64,000 nucleotides of DNA. Origin: Diadema setosum. Lineage: Eukaryota; Echinodermata; Echinoidea; Diadematoida; Diadematidae. Numbering within the stretch: the stretch's first letter is position 1; every line of letters starts with the position of its first letter. A model generated the notes under the pieces. That model made no database searches. It saw nothing but the letters and a program-made list of their open reading frames with translations, and was not told the origin of the DNA. Positions 21,801 through 34,631 of the stretch are shown here, piece by piece. A program made the translations under genes and the position numbers. Where the stretch lies: NCBI RefSeq assembly GCF_964275005.1, contig NC_092688.1:22883903-22947902 (forward strand). Direction: 5' to 3'.

Positions 21801-24800
21801 AACATAAGGATTGAGAGAATGTAGCGATATTAGTAGAACACATCATTGAAAGTTTGAGGAAAATAGGACAATCCGTTCAAAAGTTATGAATTTTTGAAGT
21901 TTTTGTGCAGTTACTGCTGGATGAGAAGAGTGCTGCAGTGTATGATGTCACATGTGTACAACGATATAAGGAAAATATAAAGAGAATTTCACAAAATTTC
22001 ATCTTTTGAAAAAAGTGCACATTCCCTTGACTCGTTACTGACATATGTTATGGATAATATTATTCCCATTGTCTTTAGAAAGAGGCAAGTCAAGTGCTCT
22101 TTTATTATGCGAAAAAAGTGAAAATATGTTGAATTTTCTTCACATTTTCTTTATACTGTTGTACTCATATGACATCATGAGCCTTTAGTAGTCTCCTCAT
22201 CCAGCGGTTCCAACACAAAAAATTTTAAAAATTCATAACTTTTGCTTCGATTGTCCAATTTTCCTCAAACTTTCACTGATGTGTTCTACTAATATTGCTG
22301 CATTCTGTCAATCCTTATGTTCATGAAGGTGAACTTGTCCTTTAAGAACAAATCTTACCTGCTATCTAAGTGACTTTCTTTTGATCTGTGGAGAAACTTT
22401 AGGTCATTGAACCTGCACACAGCATGTAACATGAACCCAGTTCTGTTTCAAAGCTGACAATATTTCAAGACTGTTACCTTGATTATGTAAGCTCAAACCT
22501 TGGTAAATTTTTTTCAATCCAGAACATGATTACTGGTGCAGCACAGATGGAGGGTGCTATTCTGGTGGTGGCAGCCACAGATGGTCAGATGCCACAGACA
22601 AGGGAACACTTGCTTCTTGCGAAACAGGTAAACACAATTTCTGTCACCATGGCTCTGAGGACTTTTAGTTGTAAGTAAAAAGCTTAGACTGTAGATCTAT
22701 GTCTTTCGATACCTGACTCTGTCTCTGAAGGTTCATACACTCTGAGCTACTTGAGAATCATTTGACTCAAGTTTTGCTGACTACAACTGGAGTGTGTAGA
22801 ATGTATGTATATAAGTCAGCATATGTTAGTGTCTGTGGTTTTCTTTATTTAGGGTGCATCATTACGCCATCTGTATACTGTAAAACGAGGAATGTTTGCG
22901 TGCATTTTAATTTCACAAATTTCACGAGCGCCAAGATTCGCGAAATTAAAATGCATGTGACAGTTCTTGTCTACACTGTATGCATTGAATGCCAATGGCA
23001 ATCCGCAAAAAATTTTGTGCCGCGAAAAAGGCTGTTGGCTCCAATTTGCGAAAATTTCATGCCGCGAATATATCGTGTTTTACAGTAATCATAAAACAAA
23101 AAAGAACACGCTTACAGCCAACATTGGCAATGTATCCTTTACAGTTTTCCAACTTATAAGTAGGAAAAAAAAATTCCTTGCATTGAAGTAGGACAATCAT
23201 ATATTCAATTAAAAGCTTAGCATCTGGCAAAGTCATATCTGCCTTGAACGAAAAAATTATTTTATATGTTTGGTTTTTTTTTGATGACGCATCACATTTC
23301 TAAGACCTGTTCCTCCCATCAACATGCAGATTGGAGTAGACAAGATTGTGGTGTACATCAACAAGGCGGACGTCGTCGACGAGGAGATGCTGGAGTTGGT
23401 GGAGCTCGAGATGCGCGACGTCCTGGGTGAGTTCGGCTACGATGGCGAGAACACGCCCATCGTCATCGGCTCCGCCCTCAACGTGCTGGAGGACAAGGAC
23501 CCCACCCTGGGGAAGGAGTCCATTGTCAAGCTGATGGAGGCAGTCGACTCCTGGATCCCCCTGCCCCCCAGGGAGCTGGACAAGCCATTCATGATGCCCG
23601 TTGAAGCAGTCTACTCAATCCCAGGTATAAGCATCTTGCATGCATTTCTTTATCCCTTTCCATGTCTATGGACACCTCTCTTAAAACACCTGAATAGGAA
23701 ACATTGTACCTTGATAAAAAATTTTGTGGGCCTAATTGCTATCTAGAGCAGCTTGAAATTACTACTGTAAATTGTACCCCATGTACACATCTTGCATTCT
23801 TAGTCCATTCCAGTGTCTGTAGATACCCCTCTACAACAACTGAATATGAAATTATTGTTCAGTGATGAGTACATTTTTCATGCTTAATTCCTACGTAGAA
23901 CCACTTGAACTAATTACTGTCAGCCATCAGATATTATATGCCATTTCTTTAGTGAGTCTATTTTTCTTTTTTTTTAATGAATCAGGACTTCCACACAATT
24001 TCGCGAGTTGATAAATTCATGATCTTTGAGTACTAGTAGTGTGTGCACATCCTGTTCATGTCGGGATCAGAGTTAATGTTTTCATGTGTTATTATCTTCC
24101 ATCAGGTCGAGGCACAGTGGTGTCGGGTCGTGTTGAGCGAGGCGTCATCAAGAAGGGTGAGGATGTGGAGTTTGTTGGCCACAATGCCAAGATCAAGTCT
24201 GTAGTCACAGGTGAGAATCCAGGCAGTTTGCTCTCATCTTCATTCTAATTCATCGATGACTTTAAAGGGATACTTTTTGCATGACTGAGAAATCTTTAAT
24301 TTATGAACAATCCCCCCCAAAAAGAGACATTTTGCAATAATGATACAATAACTAAATTATGCAGATTTGAAAGGAGCTGTTTCCATGACATGGAGTGGCA
24401 ACCTCACTCTTTTGCAAAGATGAACATCAAGATGAACTGATACTGTCATTGTCACACAATTTGCCTGTAGCAAATGCAGGAATCCTTACTTGACTCATTT
24501 GGTTGATGTGAATTACAAACAAAGAATTATTTTCCAGTTTTCTCTACCAGTAATGCTGCAAAAGCTTGTGAGCTGTCATAAGCTAGTAAGTTTATCTATT
24601 TGATCAAACTAAAAAATGGTCAAGTATGTGTTTACACCAAAGTGAGAGTGGGGAATCTCTGGTCTTGCTTTGCACCAGGTCTGGAAATGTTCCACAAGAT
24701 GCTGGACCAGGGCGAAGCTGGAGACCAGATGGGGGCGCTGGTGAGGAATGTCAAGCGAGACGAGATCCGCAGAGGGATGATCATGGCAAAGCCAGGGGTC

Positions 24801-27559
24801 CTGTCCGCAAACAACCACTTTAAAGCTCAGGTAAGGCAGATTAGTAGGCTGGCTGTTCATAGCAACCCCTGTAGCATTAACCCATTTGTAACTAAACCGT
24901 CCGAAACTCCCGTTTCAATGCCCAAAACTGCCTGTCCGCTTTTTTGTAGCTTTTATCTTTGCCATTTTTATTGTTTTCATATAGAATATGTAATTACATA
25001 ATTTGAAAGAAGTCAAAGGTCAACGAAAGTATGCCAGAATTCTGTGACACACAAGTTTCTTTATAAGGTCTTAAGAGACTTTCAAATAAACATAACTTAT
25101 AATGGACAAAAGTAAACATGCTGGGAGCTATTTTGCATAATTTAGAAAGTTGTCAAAATGAGAGCAATATTGCTCTACCTTCTAGGGAACAATAGGCCAT
25201 TATGTACAGAATCTTCAGTTGCTAAAGGGCTAGGGGAGAATAAGTTGAATGCTCAGTATACATTGGCCCCACAATTTGTCCCTGTCTTTGATTCAAAATA
25301 TTATACACAGATGTAAGGCACTCAACCAAAGTTGTTAGTGGGAAAGTAGATTTTAAGACAACTGCCCTTTAAGGATACATTGCATGAGAAAACTATAGTG
25401 GCTTAAGGTTCAATGACTTTGATTACTGACTGCATAAAAAAAAACAACAATCTAATACTGCAACTGATGTATCCCTTCACTGTAGTGCATGAGATGTTAC
25501 AGTCTGTATTTATAATCTGAAAACATGTGGCAAACTTTGCTTGTGTCTCAGCATGAGAAAATGTGAATGGTACATAATTGTATAGGTATTCCACTTATTC
25601 CTGCACACATGTGGTACACTTGTAGACAATGGTGAAGTAATTATGGCTGATTTACGATCAAAATGCTCATATCATTCCCATGTGTCAGTTGCAGTTCTGA
25701 AAGTAGCGGATTCCTACTTTGTGTGTCAAGGTTGAAATAACGACAGGCTTTCCACACACGTTTCTGCCATGACTGCAGGTTTATATTCTCAGCAAGGACG
25801 AGGGCGGCAGACACAAACCATTCACAAGTAACTTCACCCCCATCATGTTCTCCTACACGTGGGATGCCGCTGCAAGGATCACGCTGCCAGAGGACAAGGA
25901 AATGGTCATGCCAGGTAGGTGAACATTCAGTCCAGCCTCTTAGGCAGCATTCAACATGAAACCCCTCCCCCCCCCCTTTTTTTTTTATTTGGTCTGGCCT
26001 GTTCAGAAAGGTCAGGTATGAAGGGAGAGCTGCTGTTTGTTTGTTATTGTTTTTATTTTTATGCCTCCGCAACGAAGTGGTCAGAGGCATTATGTTTTCG
26101 GGTCGTCCGTCCGTCCGTCCGTCCGTCCGTCCGTACGTCCGTCCGTCCGTACGTACGTCCGTGCGTCCGTACGTACGTCCGTCCGTCTTGTTCTGTTTTT
26201 GCCGATATCTCAAGAACCATGTGGTGGTTTTACATCAAACTTGGTATGTGGGTATATCCTTGGGGGATAATACTTTGTGTGGATTTTAGGGTCACAGGGT
26301 CAAAGGTCAAAGGTCACAGGTTATTTTGTGGAAAAAAAAATGAAATTTCATGTTTTTCTCCATGTCTCGCAAATGGTTCAAGGTATCTTCATGGAACTTA
26401 GTATATATGCTTGTACCGATGGGCAGTGATTATCTAGGGAAGTTGGGGGTCATAGGTCAAAGGTCAGGAGGGTCAAAGGTCAAGGTCAACTCCTCAAAAT
26501 ATCACTACTTTCCCTAACAGTGATTCTCTGTGGAACTGTGAGGTCAAAGGTCAAAGACCAGGTTTAGATAATGCTATTTTCCCATTTGATACTGAAATTA
26601 TACTTTTTCTCAGTACCTTGAAAATTACTCAATGCATAAACTTATAAAAGGGTCAAAAGTCAAGTAAAAATCGTCAGTTCCCCAAATACCTGCACTCTGA
26701 CATTTGAATAATTCATCCAATTGCACCTAGTTCTAGGAAAGTGAACATTCAGCACATTTGTGGCAAACCTGTCATTTTAATATTTTGCCAATTGTGTGAA
26801 ACTGTCATCACACATTGTCAAGACATTGTACTATAGACCTATTAGGAGAACCATGCATTATGGCGGAGGCATATCAGTCGCCGTAGCGATATATCTCGTT
26901 TCTTATTTTTATTTTTTTTTGCCATGCATATAAATTGACTTTAAAGTAATGCCTATTCAAACTGATCTGGTACCTCAGTAAATTTCACAAAATGAAGAGT
27001 ATAATGGTGTGTAAGAATGGGTTGTTTCTGCCACACTTACATTTTAGCTCAACATTCATTCCCAGTTCTTTGAACAGAGATCTGATTGTTGTATGGCAGT
27101 TTGTTTGGGTAAAAAAGTATAAAAAAAGGAGTCCATTGTTTTATCAAAACCTGCTGCTTTGTGACAAATAGCCTCTACAAAGGCACAAGTCTGTTTGGTG
27201 CTTGGCAATTGTGAAAAACGAGTATCAGAATGTCAAATTGAAAGACCTTATAATACAACTTATTTTTCCATGTCTCTCATGGAAACCCTTGTCATTTAAA
27301 TCTGAAGTTGTGAAGTGCTTGTGGTTTTCAAAAGTTGAAGAAAAAAAAAAAACTAGTAAAATATGTCTGCTTTATATTGAAAATGCCTTTCCCCTTCTCA
27401 CTCCTCTCCCATTCTCCAGGCGAAGACACATCGCTAACTATCCACCTCAACAAGCCCATGGTGTCTGAGGTTGGGCAGCGCTTCACGTTACGAGACGGCC
27501 GCATCACACTAGGAACTGGAGTCATCACTGAAGTCTTACCGAATGTCGAGACCGACTAG
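15889..27559 (+). CDS. TUFM: Mitochondrial elongation factor Tu (EF-Tu), 10 exons
   Basis: EF-Tu carries aminoacyl-tRNA to the mitochondrial ribosome and hydrolyses GTP there. Exons: 15889-15931, 19676-19722, 20573-20738, 21320-21486, 22523-22627, 23330-23624, 24106-24210, 24679-24830, 25779-25914, 27420-27559. All have GT/AG sites and their phases close exactly to 451 aa, about the human length. Residues 1-50 or so are Lys/Arg/Leu-rich without acidic residues, as in a mitochondrial targeting peptide. The GTPase domain shows GHVDHGKT (70-77), RGITINAAH (110-118), DCPGH (132-136) and NKAD (187-190); domains II and III follow. ATG 15889 was chosen because the short exon 1 ends in phase 1 and fits the GT left at the start of exon 2; an ATG at 19678 is the alternative. 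Introns 1, 4, 5 and 9 carry mobile elements. Confidence 0.93.
16271..18071. mobile_element. Inverted-repeat element in TUFM intron 1, itself interrupted
   Basis: The ends TCCTGGATTTTGGGGGCTAA (from 16271) and its near reverse complement (ending about 18071) share roughly 36 positions of imperfect inverted repeat. Without the inner pogo-like insert the element would be about 480 bp. No coding frame is recognised. The target duplication was not identified. Confidence 0.6.
16595..17919. mobile_element. pogo-like non-autonomous DNA transposon nested in 16271-18071
   Basis: Starts CAGTTGAACCTCT and ends AGAGGTTCAACTG, flanked by TA on both sides (16593-16594, 17920-17921). CAG...CTG termini with a TA duplication fit the pogo/Tc1-mariner group (family knowledge). 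There is no transposase frame, so it is non-autonomous or decayed. Its inner part (about 16760-16870 and 17330-17560) is related in inverted orientation to 51130-51800 in the Nup88 locus. Confidence 0.75.
18641..18856. mobile_element. Short MITE-like repeat with TACTGC/GCAGTA ends
   Basis: The region carries the degenerate TTTCGCG and AAATTTC blocks typical of the small TACTGTAAAA elements found elsewhere in this window (22876-23087), with short inverted termini. Support is weak because the termini are only six clear bases. Confidence 0.35.
19094..19416. mobile_element. Palindromic MITE-like element with internal mini-repeats (TUFM intron 1)
   Basis: Inverted ends of about 80 bp start GGCCCGAATTCACGAAGG and contain a CCATGGTTT...AAACCATGG block. 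The centre (about 19185-19345) is a run of degenerate copies of TTTCGTNNACGAAAT. There is no coding frame. Confidence 0.75.
21777..22345. mobile_element. MITE with TTAA flanks in TUFM intron 4
   Basis: Ends AGGACAAGTTCACCTTCAT and its reverse complement lie directly inside TTAA on both sides (21777-21780, 22342-22345). The inverted arms run for well over 100 bp. TTAA flanks suggest mobilisation by a piggyBac-type transposase, but that is inference from the flank alone. No coding frame. Confidence 0.75.
22876..23087. mobile_element. Short MITE with TACTGTAAAACG ends in TUFM intron 5
   Basis: The left end TACTGTAAAACG and the right end CGTGTTTTACAGTA are inverted repeats. The interior has AAATTTCGCG-type blocks. 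A related copy in opposite orientation lies at 32834-33126 and a relic at 48596-48722. Confidence 0.7.
26061..26902 (+). mobile_element. ATGCCTCCGC-bounded element in TUFM intron 9, with AGGTCA arrays
   Basis: Begins ATGCCTCCGCAACGAAGTGG, passes through a (GTCC)n tract and ends near GGCGGAGGCAT plus about 20 bp. Two other copies lie in reverse orientation at 61297-62573 and 62622-63565. The interior has repeated AGGTCAAAGGTCA-type motifs (near 26298-26315 and 26453-26490). There is no coding frame, and the superfamily is not clear from the ends. Confidence 0.75.
26106..26188. repeat. (GTCC)n / (GTAC GTCC)n microsatellite
   Basis: A GTCC tetranucleotide run with GTAC interruptions at the inner edge of the ATGCCTCCGC element; the equivalent GGAC run is seen at the far ends of the two reverse copies. 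It gives spurious Arg-Pro-Ser-Val open frames on both strands. Confidence 0.9.
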
Positions 27560-29985
27560 GATTCTGCGCCGCGCCGGTCGACTCCATGTCGAAAAAGATG
27601 GCAAACATAAATCACACGTCAACCTTCTCAAAGGCCGCTTTGATGGTGACAAGTCTCCCTCAACCAGTCCAGATTCCTCAGGAGGAGGTGTACCTCAAGG
27701 GGAGTTCATGTTAATGTGCTAGAAGAGTATGTGGTGTATACAGCAGAAACTTAAGATAGGACATTTCACATCTGCTTCCTCCTCCACCCACCCCACCCCT
27801 GGAAAAGTGTTTGGAAATCACATGTGGACAGTGGCAGTAATGACAGCAGCTTCATCCCAGTTGAGGCATTACAGCTGAACCAATATTTTCACAAATGTGC
27901 ATGTATATACAAGCCTATTATTTTGTACTGTTGATGTAAGCATTGCTCGGAATCAATGTGATCCAAGTTAAGAAAGCGTTATTCCCATAGATGCTGTTCT
28001 TAGCCAACTATTACCCCTATTCACAATATGTCCCAGGCTATCCATGTATCTTTTGGGTATCTTCAGGGATGTCAGGTAGCAGACACTAGTCTGTATTTAG
28101 ACCCCCTCCCTCCCTCCCCCTCCCCCCTCCCCCTTATCCTTTTCACCGTCAATACTGTGAACAACACCCACTCTGCTATGTAGACTTCAGTCTTTCGACA
28201 GAATGTAGAGGAACATTCATCCATGTTATATTTATCCTGTGCCCATGAAGTGAATGCCTCTTTTCACTTTACAATAGGCCCTTGTTTTGAAGAAAGTGAA
28301 AATAGATCTCATGACAGCAGCCAAAGTGCATATTTACTTACTGTGTTACAGTAAAGATGACATTCACCCGATTGAAGCACTACCAGTAAGTAATTCATAA
28401 TTCTGATTTGCAAATGTGATCAGCAGGCATTCCTGTCTTGCCTTTGTTTCTCGACGGAGGAATTTTCCCCCAAAAATAGCCCAAATGAGGATTATCTGCA
28501 TAGCTCAATTTGTCTTTGGAGTTGGTTTGTTGTCAACATTTATCATTGTCATTGAATATTTTTTGTGTTCTAGCTCATCCAGTGATATTCTTGTTTGTGC
28601 AAAATTGAAGATGAGACATGATATTCCACTCTGTATGTGCCCAGACAATAGTTCACTCGACTCTTTGTCATACGTCTTTCTTCTGTTTTGCTAACCTCTC
28701 ACCAAGACTGCAGGCTGTGTTTAAAAATTGTGCATTTATGGTAGTTGTCTCTCATTCATGTACATTACTCAAGATGATTTTTATATGACTTGGTAGGGTG
28801 TTCATGTTGTATTTTTCCCCCCAAGTCTTGATATTATAGTGACAATTTTTTCCTAAGAAATCTGGATACAGATGTAAAGACTGGGACCTGAAGTGGCAGA
28901 TCTTACCAGAAATGAGTGATCATAAAAATGCCACTCACAACCGACATAGTACATTACATGAGTAAACTCATTGACAAACCACCTTCTATCATGATATCAC
29001 ATTTGCCTTTCCTTGTAGATAATTTACTGATAATGTACTGCTTTTTGTTTAATTTATTTGTTGAATTTCACTTTATAGCTCACAGTCAAAACAGCTTTCG
29101 AAATCCTTCGATGTGTAAAGAGTTTCGTGAGTTTGATAACGTGATGTCGATTAGAAAGATGTTCTCTCTCTGAAGAGAAATAGCAATGGGCATAACATAC
29201 CAAATCAGAACATGGCTGATGCACTCCTTAGCCGAAATGTGGGAGAGGCAGAGCTCAAGTGTTAGTAGTGTTCTGTAGTTTTACTATGAAATACACATAT
29301 GCATGTGGTATCATGGGAAGATTTTGTCTGTAAGACATGACGGTTTGAAACCAAGAGGGCTCTGTAACCCTTTGAGCTGTCAACATTTGTAAAATATGAA
29401 ATGAATAAAACATGAAATAACATTCTCCTGGCATTATAATATTCTTGCTTGCAATGCTAGTGACGTGACACTATTTCCGTCAGGTGCGTGATCGAGTGTG
29501 GGGTGGTTTCTCTGATTATGATGGAGCTTTACTCACTGTCTATTTTGAAAATGCAGATGAAATTGTCTGTGTGTGCCTTAAGGCCTCTGTGAATGGGACA
29601 TTTAGCAGTACCAGTTTGTACAGTATGTACGTAGATATGGGGCGCATCTTGTGACACTGAAATACACTGGAGGAGGTAAAATCTGAACCACAGCACATAT
29701 CACAGCAGAATCACTTCATACAATATAATTATGTCAATAGTGATTGTTCTCCCTCATGTGCAAATGTATCATCAAGTCTACCCACAACACAGTGAAGCAC
29801 TTCTATTCACCACCTGAAAACCACTACAAACCACTCTGTAGGCCAAACTTCAATCTCAACAAACCTGTTAGCAGCTTCCTTTGTATACCTCTGTAGAGCA
29901 AATAATTTATTTACAGACTTGTTGCTCCTCGGAGCGTAAAGCATTGAATTTTAGCATCTGAAATAAAGACGATGTTCATCAATTT
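27560..29985 (+). other. TUFM 3' UTR and poly(A) signals
   Basis: Follows the TUFM stop. AATAAA occurs at 29404-29409 and 29962-29967; I saw no earlier one, so the 3' UTR may be about 1.9 kb or longer. A C/T-rich stretch lies near 28100-28140. No second gene is recognised; a short open stretch right after the stop codon is treated under rejected items. Confidence 0.5.
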
Positions 29986-30435
29986 GAGTGTTTATTTAAA
30001 AAAAAAAAGAATAAATTTCTATGAAATTAAAAGTTTATTGAATCAAAACTGGGTAGTTTTATAAACATTGTTCCAAATATAGGGAAAAATAAGGCCCTTA
30101 TGGTTCTAATTTTCAACATTTTACTGAAAAATAATTTACAATTGCACCTTAATTGTAGAGGAGATTGAGCTCTGCAACATGATACCAATAACTCGATATC
30201 CCCTAAAATTGCAATAAAGCCCTTCTGGTTCTCAGTCGACGATGGCTCTTGTCAAGACAGAGACAAGATCATAATATATTCAAGTTCTCAGGGAGCTTTG
30301 TGTATCACTGGGAAAACTTGGCAGCTCTTGGGAGATCAGACCACTGCATCATGTAGATGACTCTCCACAGCTCCCCCACCCCCAAACACGGACACTGACA
30401 CAGACACAAATACACTTTTGCTTCACCCCCAATTC

Positions 30436-30752
30436 TAGAGATTTCATCTCATCAGTCACCCGTTGGAAGCATATTTTTTTGCTTTCGGTCACCCACCAAA
30501 GTAATGGATTGCAGTCTGATGAATCTGACTTGTGTTGGTCAACTGTCCGGTCAGTGTAGATGTAAGACATGATCCTCATCGGACAATCTTGCCTCATCGG
30601 ATCATGCCTGACATGTCCGACACTGACCTGATAGTTGACCAACAAGTCGGATTCATCAGACTGCTATCCGATAAACTGGTTGATGGCCGAAAGCAAAAAC
30701 TTTGCTTTGCTTCTGACAAGTGACTGATGAGAAAAAAAAATCTCTGTGGAAC
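30436..30752. mobile_element. Foldback (long inverted-repeat) element between TUFM and Nup88
   Basis: Two arms of about 140 bp pair with each other: blocks such as CTCATCAGTCAC, TTGCTTTCGG and GCAGTCTGATGAATC on the left recur reversed on the right. A short centre lies near 30590. No coding frame. Confidence 0.75.
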
Positions 30753-31129
30753 AGGGCTTTAGCTATTGATAATGAATATCTGTATAAGGTTATTGCAGGA
30801 TAAGGATACATGATTGATAACACAGTCCTTTTGAAGGCATCATGTTTCGAGCTTCCACATTTATTTACAAATCATTTTCTGACATGGATACATGAGAAGG
30901 ACATTATAACATCATTCATCTAGGCACTTCTATTTTCTCAAAAGTAGGCGAAGATAGAGAAATGAATAAAGATAATAGGCCAACAAAATATGACACACGG
31001 ATGCATGCTGTAGTGTTTGTTGATCTTGGAAATCTGCACATAATCTGCACTTCTCTTTGCATTGGCATTAGCCTGGGTCTCTACTGCATAAACTCTGATA
31101 GCAACTTCCCCTATTTTCAGTGGCTACTA

Positions 31130-32588
31130 CAGTGAAATGTCATTGCAATGAGGTCAGATACAGGAAGATACCTGATATAACAAGATAATTTTGCAGGTCC
31201 CATCCTCTTATATTATCTAATTAAATTAATAACTCTACCAGAGTTATTAATTTCATGTTATGACGACACCAAGGAGAAATATGTTTGGTTTAACTATACG
31301 TCCACTTCCAAGGTATGTTATCCAAGGTATGTTTTGTTTTCATTCAGGATATAGCAAGACACCTGATTATTATAACGAGGAAATTTCAATGGTGCTAGAC
31401 AGCACCATTGCCCCCCCCCCCCCCCCCCCCCCCCGGTCCCGCAGCCCCCCCACACTGAAAAACGTTCCGCGGCCCCTGTTTATTAATTTGAATAGATCTG
31501 GATTTGTTCATTATCATTTAACAAATGATAATTTAAATATGAGTGTGTAAGATTAAAGCCGAAATAATTTATGAAATCATCGCGATCTCGCCGGGTGACA
31601 GTAGCGTAAAAATAGTTGAATAACGCATGTTAACCTACTTAATCGGTGTTCGGAAAAAGAAACAAACGCATTTAACAGTTCAAGGATGTACAAAACGCAA
31701 AGAGATTTTCGAAAGAAAATAAAGAACGCATTTTTAATCCCGTCGGACGCAACGATCATACATTGTATAAAATTACAGCCGAAATGATTCATGAAATTAT
31801 CGAATTCCCGCTGGGCTCAAACAGCGTAAAATACCTCTCGACGCATTTATGTTACTCTGAAATTATCGCGATCTCGCCAGGTGACAGTAGCGTAAAAAAT
31901 AGTTGAATAACACGTTAACCTAAATCAGAAAAAGAAACAAACGTATTTATTAGTTTGAATAGATCTGGGTTTGTTCATTATCACAATGTTAACACTGCAT
32001 TTCACAATGAAGATTTTTCTTTCTTTCAGAATGGTCTATGAGGTACAGATTTGCGTAAAAGGATCACAACGTAACCTTCCACATTCAATCCTGTCGCATA
32101 TTTTTCAAGAACGGATGTACAAAACGCGAAGAGATTTTCGGAAGAAAAATAAAGAACGCATTTTAATCCCTTCGAACGCAACGATCATATATTGTACAAG
32201 ATTACAGCCGAAATGATTCATGAAATCATCGCATTCCCGCTGGGCACCAACAGCGTAAAATACCTCGCAATTTATGGTAAACAATCCCTGTATTTTACTC
32301 TATTTGCGCTGGTGTTAAGAAAAATTAACAAACAAGAATTACAATAAAGAATTATCTCATTTCATCCCCTACTTTTTCGTCTAATTCACAAATAATTTCC
32401 CTTCATTATCTCAATAGTAATGATCCATAAATGTGTAATAACAACGCAAAGGATGTTCGTAAGTTTCTTTCATTGATGGGTATATTCCGATATTGTGCTT
32501 ATGTTTTTCTTTGTTTTTTGATGCGTACGGTATTAACGAGGTACCGGTTATAACGAGGTAATATCGCCGGTCCCACGGGGTTTCACTG
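31130..32588. mobile_element. pogo-like DNA element with internal duplication
   Basis: Ends CAGTGAAATGTC and GGGGTTTCACTG, each flanked by TA (31128-31129, 32589-32590). Two interior blocks are repeated: about 31480-31520 again at about 31945-31985, and about 31683-31840 again at about 32112-32270. Most of the interior is therefore a tandem duplication. A pure C run of about 30 bases lies near 31410. No transposase frame. Confidence 0.7.
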
Positions 32589-32833
32589 TACCGGTAGATG
32601 TTACTGTGTTAGGTGCCATAGTAATGACAGGAATGCTAACCTTGTAAGCACCATTGCAAGATGAGGACTGAAAAGGCATAATTTTGGTGGAAAAACAGTA
32701 TTTTTACCATTCCTGCAATATAAATATCTATCAATACAACTTGAGAAATACAGCTTTTTCCACAAAACCTGCAGTATTTTTGGCAAAAACAGTACTAAGT
32801 GCTGCAAAAAGGGAACAGTTGACATCTCTGTAA

Positions 32834-33126
32834 TACTGTAAAGCAAGATATTTTAATGGCATAAAATTTTCACAAATTGGAGCCAATGGCCTTTTTCGTC
32901 ACTCTAAATTTTCAGAAATTGCCACTGGCATTCAAAGCAAAGTGTGGACAAGAACTCTTGTGTGCAATTTTGTGAATCTTGGCTCTCGTGAAATTTGCGA
33001 AATTAACCTGTTGAGGAACGGGCTAATTTTGCCATAACATGCATTTCCCATAGACACCTGCCGGAGTATACTCAAGACTCGTCCTCAATGGGTTAAAATG
33101 TACACAAACATTTCTGGTTTTACAGT
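32834..33126. mobile_element. Short MITE, TACTGTAAAG family
   Basis: Starts TACTGTAAAGCAAG and ends TGGTTTTACAGTG. The interior matches 22876-23087 in inverted orientation, with an extra block of about 80 bp near 33007-33100. Confidence 0.6.
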
Positions 33127-33600
33127 GAGTCATTATTCCAGCACGTCATACAGCAGGAGACTAAATGAGAGTCCAAGGAACAGAAGGCAATGGTGAGCTG
33201 AGAGTGGTAAATGCTGTGCTCTTTGACATAACATTGCTTATGTTGTCTACCACTCAGGCAGCTTGCTACCACAGCAGTCTATCTCTGTATATTCAAATGG
33301 GTTGACACCCTAACTGGGTATCCATGTATGACATGTGTGAATCTTTGGCTCTACTGGCAGTTTTTGGCACAATTAATGCCCACATCCTTCTCAATAATCT
33401 CACATGATTTTCGGGAGTGGCAGAAGTTGCCGATACAAATGTATAATGAAGCAATGTCTGCATTGGTACATCAAAATATACTCTTACTCGACAAGGAGAT
33501 GCCGAGGAGGATAAGAAGAGAACTTTCCAAGAATCAAACTATCGCCACTGATTTTATCTTGTAGCATACCATTAACTCGTCAATACTTCTCTTGATGCAA

Positions 33601-33869
33601 TAACTGTATATGAAGAGTTTGTTTGCAAAAACCAATAAGTCCATATTTGCCAAATGGAGATATTTGCGATTAAAGGTCAAGAAAAATAAAGAGAATAATA
33701 AGAAAATTTTTGCTTCTTTTGACCATAACTTAAAAAATATACCTGTATATGTAGTGACCAATATATCATTTAAAAGGTATTATTTTGTACTTTATGACAG
33801 AGATCGTACTTTAAAATCTTCAAAAATGGACTTATCGGTTTTTGCAAACAAAGCCTTCATATGCTGTTA
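33601..33869. mobile_element. MITE with TAACTGTATATGAAG ends
   Basis: About 45-bp inverted ends: the left carries TTTGCAAAAACCAATAAG and the right its near reverse complement with CTTATCGGTTTTTGC. It accounts for the small open frames here on both strands. Confidence 0.7.
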
Positions 33870-34274
33870 TTTTTGCGTACAGATATTTCTGCGAATCAGG
33901 AGGTCATGGACATTTTTGCAAGATATTTGCGAACGGACACCGAGGCTATTGTAAATGCACTATTACCCTAGCACACTGAGACATTTTTGTGTGTTGTTAA
34001 AGTTGGGGTCCGACAGAAATTAATGAAATTAGCAAAAATTAAACCCATGCAAAAATAAGAGCTTATACAGTACAATACATGTGGTAACAGAGAGTCCAGT
34101 AATACCCACTTGCATGGGTAAAACAGATGTCCATCATGTCAAAGAGAACGTAATAATAATGAACTAACCCTTTTTAACCTGAGATATGAAAGTAGACGGA
34201 ATCCACTGGTGTGTTTTGAGAATGTTCATTGAAAGAAGTTAAAAGAGAACTGACCACTGAGAGATACCATAACA

Positions 34275-34278
34275 TTTA

Positions 34279-34280
<2 letters not shown>
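34275..34280 (-). promoter_or_regulatory. Candidate Nup88 poly(A) signal
   Basis: AATAAA on the minus strand about 350 bp past the Nup88 stop codon. It is the nearest clear signal in the sense of that gene. Confidence 0.5.
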
Positions 34281-34314
<34 letters not shown>

Positions 34315-34631
34315 TTGGTGACATCAATGAATGTTTGGCAGCTGTCCATCATAGCGCCCTCTCTAGTCTGATGTGTCTTCAAGGTAAACCCAACATCCAC
34401 ATTCACTACTTTGGCATCGCCAGTCGCATTCATTCACTTGTTCCCCACTTGCCTTGGCCCTCCATTTACTACTGAAAAAAAAAAAAGTATGAGATGCATT
34501 GGAAGAATGTGACATAAATTATACACATACAGCAGTCACAATCAGCCTGCCACAGAAAATTTGAGATTTCCTCAACAGTGTCCCATCAATGTCCAAGCAC
34601 AAATACATCACAAGTCCCGTCTGACTGGGAG

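Noticed and set aside
25919-26401. Arg-Pro-Ser-Val repeat proteins on both strands
   Set aside because: Translation of the (GTCC)n tract inside a mobile element.
26298-26490. AGGTCA arrays as a dedicated TUFM enhancer
   Set aside because: The same arrays are in both reverse copies far from TUFM, so they belong to the mobile family; any role in TUFM is unproven.
27560-27720. A short frame after the TUFM stop (HVEKDGKHKSHVNLLKGRF) that faintly recalls the end of a Gypsy integrase
   Set aside because: Too short, no neighbouring element sequence, and better explained as 3' UTR.
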